Made by a program: the position numbers and the translations under genes. This document shows positions 10,925-21,667 of a stretch of DNA of 64,000 bases, in pieces. Numbering within the stretch: the first letter of the stretch is position 1; the number at the start of each line of letters is the position of its first letter. The notes below the pieces were generated by a model that made no database searches, was not told the DNA's origin, and worked only from the letters and a program-made list of their open reading frames with translations. Source of the stretch: Sporothrix humicola (lineage: Eukaryota; Ascomycota; Sordariomycetes; Ophiostomatales; Ophiostomataceae); NCBI GenBank assembly GCA_021396245.1, contig WNYE01000083.1:123207-187206 (forward strand). Reading direction: 5' to 3'.

Positions 10925-13310
10925 GGCGGGTTTTGTGAGGCGCTGATTGGGGTATCAAAAATTCAGAGAAAATAGTAGGAAATGAAAATAAGTAGGACAA
11001 GGCCGGGGGGCGTTAGCTCGGCACGGCGCAAGGCTGAAGGGCCGAGGCCACCAGGAGGCACTGAAATCGATCGCCGCCGATAGCTGTCGTAGCTGGCGGA
11101 TGATAAATTATGGTGATAAAATAACCGTTGAGATACTCGTGCAGAGAAGACCTTCTGGTGTGAAGACCTTTGATGGCGTCTGTGGACTCGTGGTGTTGAT
11201 GCGCCAGAATGTGCGTTGTCCAAAATCACCTGGGATTGGCTTCATAAGAAGAGTTGACGTTCGCAAAAGGAAGCTTAAGCTCAAACAAGCATAGAGAGCT
11301 ATGTGCTGCGTGCCAACGGCGCCTGTAGAGTTTAATTTGTGCCTGGCGCTCAGTGGGTTGGCGCATGTTGTGGCTCAACTGTCACTAGCCACAGCACCCG
11401 TAGCATCAGTGACTCGAGCCCCCTGTTCTGCGTTTCTGGGCAGGTGCGTCTCACCCTCAGCCCTGCACGCACGGCTGACGAAAGAATCGAGAAGTGGGGC
11501 CTTTCGCTGCCCACCCTTCTCTTGCTTCTTTTGCTTCTTCTCCTCTTTTGGGTGCAGATCCCCACTCTAACCTTTGTCTCCGAAGCAACGCAAACTGCGG
11601 GCCAGTGGGCCTTTAAACTCTGGCGAATCACAGCAAAGGAAGGCACGGCCACCAAAAAAGGGACGCAGAACAATAAGACGACACAATGAGAAAACATCAT
11701 CAACACAACCCGTGAATTAACTAGAATTCGTACAGTTTCCCAGTCACATTTAGAGAAAAAGACTACACAAAAAACGACCAAAAAGAACGCCTCATCGTAA
11801 AACAGACGGTATTACACGTTCCTGGATGCCCACGAGACCTCATCTCAGATGTGGCCTGTGTAAGGATACAAATGCGACCAGAGTGAGACCAACACGCTGT
11901 AACAAGCATGCGCAACAAGAAACCTGGGCGGCTGTCTTGTCTGGTGCGCCAATTGGTATGTGTTGGCCAACATTTGCCGTTTGTGGTGGATTATTCACTT
12001 AGCCGATCGGTCGACATACACAGTAAGAAGTGCTCGCATGTCGCACGACAAAACGCTACTTCCGAGAAAATAAAGGGAAGGAACAAGGGAGCCAGAACAG
12101 CGCCGCACTAAGGAACCGGAAGAGGCGAACCTGCGAACTCAGCAGCAATCATGTCAGACGTAATCAGAACACCGCAAATGCACGTTGTAGTTACGATGTG
12201 AGGAAGGAGTGAAGTCGCAAAGAGATATTGCAGGCAGGTGCGATGCGTGTTTATCAAGGGAAAGGCGCAAGGAGCACCCAACGAGGGAAGAAACAGTCGA
12301 AGAAACATGCTTCAAACATGGCAGGCGCACCCGGACCCAGAAACTCCCAAATGCCACTCTAGCGCCATCGTTGGGACCGCCGTGCCGTCACAATCTCCGC
12401 CTTTCCTGTCTCGATCGCTCCTGCCATGAGTTCGTTGTTATTTTTCGTTTATTTTCCCCATTGTTATTGTTTGTGTAGTGGCTCTTTCCCAAGTCCCCCG
12501 CCGTCCGCCCCTGCCGCTACGGTACTCTGCCGCATGCCGCACTTTCGCACTTTGACTTTTTCGCCTTTTCTCTTCATTCATTTTGGTTCTGACGCTTTTC
12601 TGGTCACCATTCGCACGTTGGCCGCATTCTGGATTCTGGCTCTTGGTCAGGCCCGTTCCCCGAGCCCGTCTTTCTCACACTTTCTCCTTTCCTCGTTTTC
12701 TCGCACGTTGCAGTTCGCCCATCGGCCAATTTTCGCTTTCTGTCAAATATCTTGCATCGCCCGCTCCTTCCCTACACTTTCCACCGTCGCTTCCTCGTCT
12801 TCTCCCCTTTCCTCTTCATTTCCTCCCATCGCCTCCCAAATTCGACAAAACGGGCAACCACGACCAACCAATTCACGACGATCGAGAAAAGAAGGAACCC
12901 CAGGCTAAAAACCGCAGAAACCCGACCAACACCAGCGAAAATACGGCCAAAAACCCAAAAACATTGAGCCATGACATGAATTGATTTCCTGATTCTTGCT
13001 CTCTTTCTGTTTTTAGTTCTTATTCGGGCCCTTTTGGACCTTTTCGCTCCTTGTCGCTGCCATTCCCACTTTCCCTCTCTTCTCTCTCCTTTTTATCCAG
13101 ATCGCTCGCCCTCGCACCTCCCTAGCCAGGCTCATTTCCCTGTCCCTCGCTCTTTCCTTCTTCCGACTTTTCTGAAGACGGCCACGCCTCCCGGTTTCGA
13201 CACATTTTCTCGTCTTCTCCTTTCTCTCTCCACAACCAAAACATCTCGCAATCCTCACCATCACCCCCTTTTTTGCGCATGTCCCGTATCACACACATCT
13301 CCCCACCGCC
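10925..13310. other. Long divergent intergenic region with pyrimidine-rich upstream tract of the sirtuin gene
   Basis: 2386 bp between the Med16 start (-) and the sirtuin start (+). Short open frames occur but none shows family resemblance. From about 12,420 to 13,310 the + strand is strongly C/T-rich (repeated TTTTC, TCTC and CCTT words), interrupted at about 12,840-12,975 by an A-rich patch. Such tracts mark promoters and 5' leaders of expressed fungal genes, but this one is unusually long. Confidence 0.6.
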
Positions 13311-15654
13311 ATGGACGACTTAATAGCATCTCCGGCGTCATCGCCGGCACTACCACCAACCCTTCGCCCGTCTCGTGACAGCACCACTTCACCACCATCG
13401 TCGCCGCTTTCCGAGTTCGAAAAGACCCCCTCGCCTCCATCTTCGCCCTCATTATCGGCTCTGGACCCGTCTAAGCGCTATCCGTCGCCTAGTACAACAT
13501 CACAGTCCGGTGGTGCCTCGCCACGAAAGATGGAACGAGATGCAGACGTCGATGGCCCACCGCCAGCTAAGAGGCGGCGAGTGCAGGCCCCTCCCAAACG
13601 CCCACGGATGACACGCCACCTCGACCTCAACGACATGGCCGGCTCCGAGGCCTGTGAAGAGGAGCTGGGATACCTTCTTCGGGCCCTCCGAAAGAAGAAG
13701 AAGATCGTTGTCATTGCTGGCGCTGGCATCTCGGTCTCTGCAGGAAGTATGTGGAAAGCCGCCTTTGTTCTTTGTTCCACCCCCAGCCCACGTCTCCATA
13801 CTAACATGTGACCTTGCAGTCCCCGATTTCCGGTCATCTACCGGTCTCTTCACCACCCTCCGTGGCCAGCATGGCCTTAAGGGCTCCGGCAAGCACCTCT
13901 TCGATGCTTCTGTCTACAAGCACGACTCATCCACCTCCTCTTTCCACTCCATGGTCCGCGAGCTCGCCCACATGACCGAAACCGCCGCACCCACCCCTTT
14001 CCACCACATGCTCGCCTCCATTGCCCACGAGGGCCGCCTCATGCGCTTATATTCGCAAAATGTTGACTGCATCGACACAAAGATGCCCCCACTAGCCACC
14101 AACGTACCGCTCAACACCAAGGGCCCCTGGCCAACGACGATCCAGCTGCACGGCGGCCTCGCCAAGATGGTCTGCTCCAAGTGCGGCCAGCTCGAAAACT
14201 TTGACGGCTCCCTGTTCGAAGGCCCCGAGGCGCCAGACTGCTCACAGTGCACTGCTATGGATGAGGTGCGCACAGCAGTTGCCGGCAAGCGCAGCCACGG
14301 TATTGGTCGTCTCCGCCCCCGCATTGTTCTCTACAACGAATACAACCCCGACGAGGAAGCCATCGGTATGGTGTCCAAGGCTGATTTGCGCCGCGGCGCC
14401 GATGCTGTCATTGTTGTCGGTACAAGTCTAAAGATCCCCGGCGTGCGCCGCCTCGTCAAAGAGCTGTGCCATACGACTCGTAGCCGCCGTGACGGCTTCA
14501 CCGCCTGGATCAACGTCGACCCCGAGCCACAGGGTGCGGAGTTCAAGGACTGCTGGGATCTGGTTGTGCGCGGCAGCAGCGACGATGTTGCACGCCTAAC
14601 TGGCCTCCCGCACTGGGATGCGCCAGATGTGGGCAGCCCCAGCGCCTGGGGTGTCACGGGCGACGAGGATATTGGCCTCGCCAAGCTCGAGGTTGTTCTG
14701 GAGGACCGTTCGCCGGCCAAGGCGCGCCCCAGCAAGACCGAGGAAAAGCCGGCCAAGAAGGAGGCTTCCAGCACAGGCAGAAAGGCCCTGCCTAAGTCGG
14801 GCAAGTCCAAGATCCCGACCAAGACACAGCCTACCGCAAGTATCCCGACACCGATCTCGAGCCCGAAACCGGCCCGGAAACGCCTTCCCGAAGCCCGCCA
14901 GAGCAAATTGCCCTTCCAGCAGGTCAAGAAGGCCGACAAGTCCGCCACTACGAAGACAGAGAAGGACAAGGACACAAAGACAAAGGCCAAGGACAGCACG
15001 AAGGCTACTGTCGTTATCAAGAAGGAGACGACTACTACGAAACTTCCTACGACTACTGCCGCCAAGAAGGAGCGCCATGCTCTTCCTGCGACCAAACCCC
15101 AGTCCCGCAAGGTGGTGCAGGGCAAGGTCACCAAGGCCAAGAAGGAGGAGAAGGTGCCGACAAAGAGCATTGCACTCACATTCCGTGCTACGAAGAACGT
15201 CACTGCCGCGACATCTACACCCGATGGCAAGAAGCGCAAGCCCCTGCCAAGCGGAAGATCATCAAAGGACCAGCCTTCGAGCGCCAAGTCGGTTCTTACA
15301 GCATCAGCTGCAGCCGCCGATATTTCCAGCCTATCCGACGTCTCCGATCTCTCTTCGCCTCCGGACAGCATCAAGCGCCAGCTGTCTGGTGACTTTTCAA
15401 TGCTGCCGAGCCTCCGCGACAGCCCTGGCAGCAGCCCATTGGCACGCAACCGGTCCGCAACGGGCAAGGAGAACCGTTTCTCGGAGGACGCGATCCAGAG
15501 GGCACTGAACGACAAGATCCGGCAGCCGTCTTCTCTGTCACGCGAACACCCTGTACCGCAAACCCCGCCTTCATCCCACAGCCGGCGCGGGTCTGAGGCC
15601 GAAACAGTCTCACCACAATCGATTCCCCGCGGCATGGCCACGCTCATCGACTGA
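13311..15654 (+). CDS. HST4: Sirtuin, Hst3/Hst4-type NAD-dependent histone deacetylase
   Basis: Two exons, 13311..13746 and 13820..15654, 756 aa. The 73-nt intron (GTATGT...TTGCAG) splits the NAD-binding signature; splicing gives GAGISVSAGIPDFRSSTGLF. Residues 1-130 are Ser/Pro-rich and disordered. The catalytic core runs to about residue 430: YSQNVDCID, LHGGLAKMVCSKC and a zinc site of Cys264, Cys267, Cys286 and Cys289. LRPRIVLYNEYNPDEEAIG is characteristic of the Hst3/Hst4 class, whose known target is acetylated H3K56; a role in genome stability and silencing is inferred. The C-terminal ~320 residues are a disordered Lys/Thr/Ser-rich tail, probably DNA- or nucleosome-binding. An unspliced frame starting at 13654 would lose the Rossmann motif, so the spliced model is preferred. 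Whether the gene is Hst3 or Hst4 cannot be settled here. Confidence 0.93.
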
Positions 15655-16220
15655 GCGTCGCCCTACAACTTACATTAATACGCCACACGATATGATACAC
15701 TTTTTTGGGCATACCTTTTTTTGCCGAGATATCATTTACTGGTGCTTGTTGATTACATGATGATCTATTGTTATACATGGGAGAGGCGTCTGTACATATT
15801 TTAACCTCTTTTTTGTCTTATCTGCTGCCCATCCCGATACTGGGAGAGCTGGCTCATTTTGGTATTTCTGTTTGTTTTGTTCATGAGGAAGCGGTTTTTG
15901 GCCATCACTTTGGCTATGTTGTATTTCTTTATTCGGGGAAACGGCGTTGGCTTAAGGACCACTATTGGTATTGGTACCTTACATTTTATCATACGTTTTG
16001 ATTGTTCCTTTCTCTTTTGGTCTGGTCCTGCTACTGCATGTGGGCGCATATAGCACACAGGACGTGTGACGACTGCATAATACCACCATGGGTTTTTTGT
16101 TGTTGAAGCTTTTTGACATTTTTCTTGATTTGTTGTGAAGTATTTGTATTGTTTTATTTGTTGAAATGTGCCTTGTTGATATCCATACACTTAATCCTAC
16201 AGCTCTCTCGTGGCGCAGCC
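15655..16220. other. Convergent 3' intergenic region
   Basis: 566 bp between the sirtuin stop and the stop of the unknown gene on the minus strand. T-rich and AT-rich, compatible with two 3' UTRs. No gene is seen. Confidence 0.5.
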
Positions 16221-17375
16221 TTACTGCGTCATGACATGGTCTTGGTGGTAAATCTCGCCAACACCCGCCATGTCGACCAGCTCCCCAACCAGATCCCGGA
16301 ACCCGTCCTTGCGCTTCTTCTTGAGTGTGCCGTCCTCCAGCACTATCGTTATGCTGTGCACCGTCGCCGCCACGCTGTGCAGCAGCAGCCCTTCCCGCGC
16401 GATAATGCCCATCATGTGGGCCAGCAGCACCGCCACGGGTTGTGTACGGACAGCGCGCGATGTCCCGCGGGCGTCAGCGTGCAGGTTGTGGATGACAATG
16501 TCGACTTCGCTGGGCGAAGAGACCGGAGAAGCCGGAGGAAAACCGTCTGCTGTACGGGGTGGTACCGGTGGTGTGGTGGGCGTTGTAACAGGCTTTTTGG
16601 AGGGGAATGGTGATATTTCTGTCATTACCGGCATGGGCGGGACGGCAGCCGGTGGAGGTGGCGACGTCGGCGGTGGCGACTGCGACGGTGCAACAGGGAC
16701 TGATGGGTGCTGGAGGGGAACAGGGCGGGCAGTGCGGACCAGGGGAGGGGTGACGACGACGCCTTGTTCTGGGACGGCCGGCATTCTGATCGGCTGTGAG
16801 ACAGGCCGGGGCCGCGCAGGTTGTCCGGTCTGGCCAGTCTTTATCGTGTGCACTGTCGGATCGGTCTGCACGGGCTTTTCGGCTGGCACTCCTTGTTCCG
16901 GTACAGTTGGCATTCTCACCGGCTGTGAAACAGGCCGAGGTCGCGCGGTCTGTCTGGCAGGCTGTCCGGGCCATCCTGTTGTTCTCCGGTCAGACACGGG
17001 ATGGCGAGACCTTTGGCTTGGCGATGGACCGGGCCAAAAGGACGCAGCGTCTTGAGATTCAGCTCTGCGAGACTGTGCGCCCTCGTACCCCCGACGCGTG
17101 GTGCTGGAGGAGAAGGAAGAGGGGGATTTGGTGGTAGCGGCGGCGGACTTTCTGCTGCGACTGCGTGAAGAGTCACCGAAGCCGAAGAAAAGGTACTTGA
17201 TCAGGGTCCCGCTGCTATACGGTTTTGAGTCGTAGCCGTCATAAATGGAGGACTTGTCGTCATCATCGTCGTCTTCGATTATGTCATGTCCATCGGCAAA
17301 ACGAACAACTCGGTCGTCGTCACTGGACTTGCGACGGCGGTCGTTTCTCCTTGACCGTTCCGTGAATGCCATCAT
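16221..17375 (-). CDS. Proline-rich protein of unknown function
   Basis: Single-exon frame of 384 aa; I do not recognise the family. Residues 1-60 are basic then acidic (RRNDRRRKSS, followed by IIEDDDDDDKSS). A short aromatic patch (LIKYLFFGFGD) is followed by an Arg/Ser-rich stretch. Residues about 100-270 are Pro/Thr/Val-rich, with a 43-residue internal tandem duplication (RPRPVSQPVRMPTVPEQG and RPRPVSQPIRMPAVPEQG). The last ~100 residues are a compact-looking part (VLLAHMMGIIAREGLLLHSV, ITIVLEDGTLKKK), which is the best region for a homology search. No signal peptide or clear membrane helix. It is divergent from the FolB-like gene across 744 bp. Coding status rests on frame length, strong GC-rich codon use and coherent protein composition. 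Confidence 0.65.
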   Translation of the reverse strand: MMAFTERSRRNDRRRKSSDDDRVVRFADGHDIIEDDDDDDKSSIYDGYDSKPYSSGTLIKYLFFGFGDSSRSRSRKSAAATTKSPSSFSSSTTRRGYEGAQSRRAESQDAASFWPGPSPSQRSRHPVSDRRTTGWPGQPARQTARPRPVSQPVRMPTVPEQGVPAEKPVQTDPTVHTIKTGQTGQPARPRPVSQPIRMPAVPEQGVVVTPPLVRTARPVPLQHPSVPVAPSQSPPPTSPPPPAAVPPMPVMTEISPFPSKKPVTTPTTPPVPPRTADGFPPASPVSSPSEVDIVIHNLHADARGTSRAVRTQPVAVLLAHMMGIIAREGLLLHSVAATVHSITIVLEDGTLKKKRKDGFRDLVGELVDMAGVGEIYHQDHVMTQ

Positions 17376-18119
17376 TGTGTGTATTGTTTTCTGAGAAGAA
17401 ATGTAAGATGTGGCAAAAGAAATGTAAAATGTGTCTTCTCAATATTTTGATTGAGATATTTGAAGCTTCACGGTGTCTGGGAAAGGAACGAAACTAAAAA
17501 AAAAGGGGGACGACCATATCTATCCCAGAATCAAGGCGAGTCCAGCCTCATTTCTACATATATACAGCCTATTCCTGTCAAGGTGGTGCGGTTGTGTTGG
17601 AGAAGGTGTGCCTTGTGGTAACAACCCGTTCAAGGTGCAGTGAGGCTGTGTGTTTTACACAACATCATTGGCTCTTTTCGACGCTTTTGGAGGCAGCATC
17701 ATTGTACTGATTGGAGCGCCTTAAATCCAAAAGTCGACAGGGTTGGCATAGCGTAGAAAATATGCAGAATAATTTGAAATAGCTACAGACTCTGGGAGTA
17801 CAACGAGAAGCCAGAGAAAAGTGTTGCATTTCGATGTGCTTTTTGGTGCGATATGGAGCATCAATCGTGTAAGTGGCCGATAGCCGGTATGTTTAGTATT
17901 TTTACTGTCAGTTTTGCTATCGAGACTGGTCTTGGCGTAGGGTCGGCCATAGTGGGGCCGTTGCCGGAGCTTTCTTCAATTTTCACTCCATCAATTTCAC
18001 AAGCCAACATCAGTTCAACGTTGATTATTTCGCCAGTAATAATCACATTTAGAGTCCGTGACTCAATTGGTCACATTCCCCCCCCTTTATCACGCATTTT
18101 CTCCCTCTCACCTTTCATA
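17376..18119. promoter_or_regulatory. Divergent promoter between unknown gene and FolB-like gene
   Basis: 744 bp. It holds ATATATA near 17,557-17,565 and an A-run at 17,495-17,504. An in-frame, stop-free extension of the FolB-like frame begins at 17,853 but encodes nothing that looks like the family; I treat it as leader. Confidence 0.45.
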
Positions 18120-19067
18120 ATGCCTCTACCCACCGCCTGGGACGTCCAGACGGCAATCGGCAAGCCCCGCGCCATCATCCGTGTTCGCAATTTGCAGACT
18201 ACTCTCGGTCCCCAGGCAGCACAAGATGCATGGGGCCGTAATGGCCGGTCACAGCCCGCGTTGATCTCAGCCGAAGTTGTCTTGTCGTCACCGTTCCCGG
18301 AAGCAGCCGACACCGACACCGTTGCCGGTGATACAGTCCACTATGGCTCCCTGAGTAAAGCTGTTCTCAAGAGTGTCGCGAGGTGGGACGACGACAAGAG
18401 CCAACAGCCGCCACCGCCGAGACCGTCGCCAGAGTGGCGTACTCCCACTCTACAGACCGTTCTGGATTGTATCTGGGCAGATTTGTCGGGCCATTCTGTC
18501 TCCGCCAACGATGGGATTGTGCAAGAGACAACAATCACAGACCAACCCAAGGCACTCCTCACCACCGGAGTCGCACGCAGCCTGTCGGTGACAGTTCATC
18601 TGCCAAAAGCCACCTTGACCGGCGAAGGTGTATCGTTCACAGCGGCGGGTATCCTGGATTCTATCCCATTGCAAAATTCATCCGGAACCGGTCTCGGCGC
18701 GAACACCCTAAAGCTGCACCGTCTGCGTATTCCGACGCTCGTGGGTGTGCACCCCCATGAGCGAACTGCAAAGCAGGCGGTAGTTGCCGACATTACCCTG
18801 GACCGCATTGACGGAGTTGAGGATTTTTATGCGCCACTGGAGGCGTTTGTGGTGAACATTATGGAGGCATCTTCGTTTGAGACGCTTGAGGCATTAGCAA
18901 CCCATATTGCACGCAAGATTTTGCTTGAATTCCGGCCAAATGGTCTCTACGAGGGCAAGGAAGCACCGTGGTATGTGCATATTGCACTGGAGAAGCCCAT
19001 TGCAGTCCCTTCCGCAGACGCGCCGGTCGTTGAAGTTCGCATGGAAGCGGCGGATTTGGGGGCATAA
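18120..19067 (+). CDS. Dihydroneopterin aldolase (FolB)-domain protein
   Basis: Single exon, 315 aa from the ATG at 18120 (MPLPTAWDVQTAIGKPRAII). Two FolB-like halves are seen: a first from about residue 18 (AIIRVRNLQTTLGPQAAQDA, then PALISAEVVLSSPF) and a better second from about 200 (LHRLRIPTLVGVHPHERTAK, then ADITLDRI and NIMEASSFETLEALATHIAR). The ExSSFxTLEAL text is the family hallmark. DHNA aldolase cleaves 7,8-dihydroneopterin in folate synthesis. In yeast the activity is part of trifunctional Fol1, so a separate two-domain protein may be a paralogue with another role; the reaction is therefore inferred. The same frame is open upstream to an ATG at 17853, but those 89 residues look non-conserved. 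It ends 108 bp from the convergent DUF3605 gene. Confidence 0.85.
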   Translation: MPLPTAWDVQTAIGKPRAIIRVRNLQTTLGPQAAQDAWGRNGRSQPALISAEVVLSSPFPEAADTDTVAGDTVHYGSLSKAVLKSVARWDDDKSQQPPPPRPSPEWRTPTLQTVLDCIWADLSGHSVSANDGIVQETTITDQPKALLTTGVARSLSVTVHLPKATLTGEGVSFTAAGILDSIPLQNSSGTGLGANTLKLHRLRIPTLVGVHPHERTAKQAVVADITLDRIDGVEDFYAPLEAFVVNIMEASSFETLEALATHIARKILLEFRPNGLYEGKEAPWYVHIALEKPIAVPSADAPVVEVRMEAADLGA

Positions 19068-19175
19068 AACTGTGGGAGGGTATGGGACCATCATCATGTA
19101 AGGCGTTTTAAATCATTAATTATCATTATTCGTGTAATTTATCTATATCTATATCCTTTAACCTTTCGTCCTCGT

Positions 19176-19889
19176 CTACTTTCCCTCTGCCTCCAACCGT
19201 TTGCTCAGCGGAACATCCCCGTTGGTGATGCGGTCGATAAACGCGGCCGGCGGATCAAAGATCATGACGTGAAAGTGCTCCACCAGCAGCACCGACTTGA
19301 GTGACTTCCAGTTCTTGAACCAGACCACGCTGTCGGCTGGCAGCTCGGCGCGGAACGTTTGTTGGACATATGCCTCAATAGCGGCGCGAGCGTCGTCTGT
19401 CAGGTCGCCCGTCGCTGGGTCGTCGGGCAGCGCAAACTTGGTCCACACGACCAGATGCACAATGCGCTCGTCCAAGCCGTACGGCCAGTCGTTGCAAAGC
19501 ACAGTGACATCGTCCGTCTGTGAAAAGTCTGGTGTCTTGTTGGCCGTCTGCTCGGCTTTCACCTTTAGCTCTTCTGGGTCCCAACGTAGCCGCTCTTGTA
19601 GCACAAAGTTGACTGCGCTGCCGTACTTTTTCTTGAGGCCCCAGCCGTAGTCAAGGTACCGCCTCAAGGCCAAGGGTGTGCGTTGGAAAAGCCGCAGCTG
19701 GTTGTCCGCGACAAGAGTGCGCACCTCGGGCCACGTCATGAGCGCATAGTCTTCCTGTCGCGTGCTGATGATTCCCCTGTCCTTGTCGTTGACATTGAGC
19801 AGAAAGTCGGGACAGACTTCCGTGCGCTGGTCAACGGGAATGTTGACCTGCCAGTACGGCAAGTCTTCAGACAGCGGTGAAGACCCCAT
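19176..19889 (-). CDS. GIG1: DUF3605 protein, N-acetylglucosamine-induced protein 1-like
   Basis: Single exon, 237 aa. The sequence has the DUF3605 signature: an N-terminal LPYWQVNIP, then CPDFLLNVNDKDRGIIST, a long central helix with RLRWDPEEL, then DVTVLCNDWPYGLDERIVHL and, near the C-terminus, WFKNWKSLKSVLLVEHFHVM. The Candida albicans relative Gig1 is induced by N-acetylglucosamine; the biochemical function of the family is unknown. No signal peptide or membrane segment, so probably cytosolic. Length is normal for the family. The gene is tail-to-tail with the FolB-like gene. Confidence 0.85.
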   Translation of the reverse strand: MGSSPLSEDLPYWQVNIPVDQRTEVCPDFLLNVNDKDRGIISTRQEDYALMTWPEVRTLVADNQLRLFQRTPLALRRYLDYGWGLKKKYGSAVNFVLQERLRWDPEELKVKAEQTANKTPDFSQTDDVTVLCNDWPYGLDERIVHLVVWTKFALPDDPATGDLTDDARAAIEAYVQQTFRAELPADSVVWFKNWKSLKSVLLVEHFHVMIFDPPAAFIDRITNGDVPLSKRLEAEGK

Positions 19890-21667
19890 GATGAGGTGGA
19901 GGTGAGAAGCGAGTGTAAAAGTTGGTGGGGAAATTAAGTGCTCAATTAATGAGAGTCAATTGGATAGCAGAGTCATATATGAGTATGACGAGAGACAGAA
20001 AGGAACAATGGCCGATGCCCGGCGTGGAGGGCGGAGTTTTGATGTCGAAAGATGTATTTTTAGTTGTGGTCGGACAGGGAGGTCAAAAAGGACCGAAGAA
20101 ATACGGTAGCTCCGGCGCATTATGATCACGTGTGTGCCAGCCCGACTGATACACAACATGCAAGTCGAATAACCCAGCCGGCGACAACACCGATTACTTA
20201 CTAGTATTTTCTCATACCGAATATTTTGAAGTGTTATTCCGCCAAATCGTTATGGTGTCCGTTTTCGGCCCGTATACGGCGGGCTTTTTCTGCGACAACT
20301 GAGCATATGACCTGCCAGGCTATCGTTAAGCTCGTATTGATGATAGGCTTCCCCCTTTTTTATCATCTTTGTTATTGAGTGTTTTTTAAGCTTCTTCTAC
20401 ATATTGTGACCCTTCTCTTCGTTCCTTCCGTATTTGTTACTTTCCATCTGAAGGTGCGGAAGGTACAGCCCGAGAAGTTGACAGCGGGTGTGCCCGGCCG
20501 CCTGCCAAAAATAGGAATTGCCGTTTTGGGAAGGACCGCCCAACAACAATCGACATCGCTCAACAACGCTCACAAAGTCGAAATCAATCATCACCAGATC
20601 AGGACATAACGTCAATATACGGTCCTCCGTACTCTGTCCTGCATGACGGGTCTAAGCGCCACCAAATATATTCACCAGCTTTGCGTTCTTTACGCTACCA
20701 GTGGTACGGACAGAGAGGGCCGCTTCCATCTCCAGCTCGCCGGGTGAAATAAATGACAGCCGTGCCGCTTGGGTCCACGAACCATTCCTCTGAAAATGCA
20801 GTGGATAGGTTCGTTTCATATACATGGATGCTGTCAATATTATTCATGCATGTAGTAGTAGATCGACTTTTTGTTGCCACACGCAGTCATGCTCCGTTGT
20901 TATTTTGTGTATTTTTTTGGTTTTGAAGCCATGTCCCACCACCACCCAAGCATTGCATACTTAAAATCTCTGTGGATGTTCATCAGATCGACAATGCCGC
21001 GCTTGTCCACACAACTTTATTGTGTCTTTCTGTGGGTTCATGTTGGCTCTATTTGGACAAAGTCTAACGAACGCGGTTTTTTCTTTGCCACACAATTTAT
21101 CCCTACAATGGACTGCGCTTCCACTTATACCCCAAAATGGAAGTTTGTGACGATGATCCGTTGAGTGAGCCTCCACCAACATCACGGAAGGCAGCGGGTG
21201 GTTATTGATGATGTATGGTGATGCATGCCACGCTCTCACGTTCAATGTTCTGACGTCCGTTCCGCACAGAAATAGTCTGTGCAAATTGCCAAGTCGGCGG
21301 GTTCCGACATAGATGAATACTATCGCGAGGAACGTGAGGAACGCGAGGACCACGAGGTCTGTAATGAGGACGATGCCCACAGGGCTCTCTTCCGTGGCTC
21401 GACTTGGCCCTTTCCTGGACGATGAAGGAAGTTGAACGAAGAAAACGTGGGAATCCTGAGGATACCACACCCAAGACAAATGCAATCCGTCAACGACTCG
21501 AAAAGTATTAAAGACTCGTCTCGTCTCCTGTCTTGTGAGTTGAAAGAAGTCTTGTCTCCATCCTCTTCATCCTCTCTCACTCTCATCCACCTCTTCGCCT
21601 CTTCGCCACCGCTGCCACTTTATCTTCCTTCCAAATCTCACTTCCTTCTCTCACCACTCCCACCAAA
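19890..21667. promoter_or_regulatory. Intergenic region carrying DUF3605 and GH7 promoters
   Basis: 1778 bp between start codons pointing apart. The 150 bp before the GH7 start are CT-rich, usual for strongly expressed fungal genes. A tandem GAGGAACG-like repeat lies at 21,317-21,355. No credible gene. Carbon-regulation sites (Cre1, Xyr1/Clr-type) are plausible for a cellulase but I did not identify a convincing cluster by eye. Confidence 0.5.
21506..21512 (+). promoter_or_regulatory. Possible TATA element of the GH7 gene
   Basis: TATTAAA, 156 bp upstream of the GH7 start codon and directly followed by a C/T-rich leader. The position suits a fungal core promoter; untested. Confidence 0.35.

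Noticed and set aside
11339..11689. 116-residue frame with a ten-leucine run resembling a membrane anchor
   Set aside because: The leucines derive from a CTT/TTC simple-sequence stretch. There is no start context, homology or splice evidence.
14331..15647. 438-residue frame antisense to the sirtuin tail
   Set aside because: Shadow of the Lys/Thr/Ser-rich coding region; no family resemblance and no independent promoter or splice signals.
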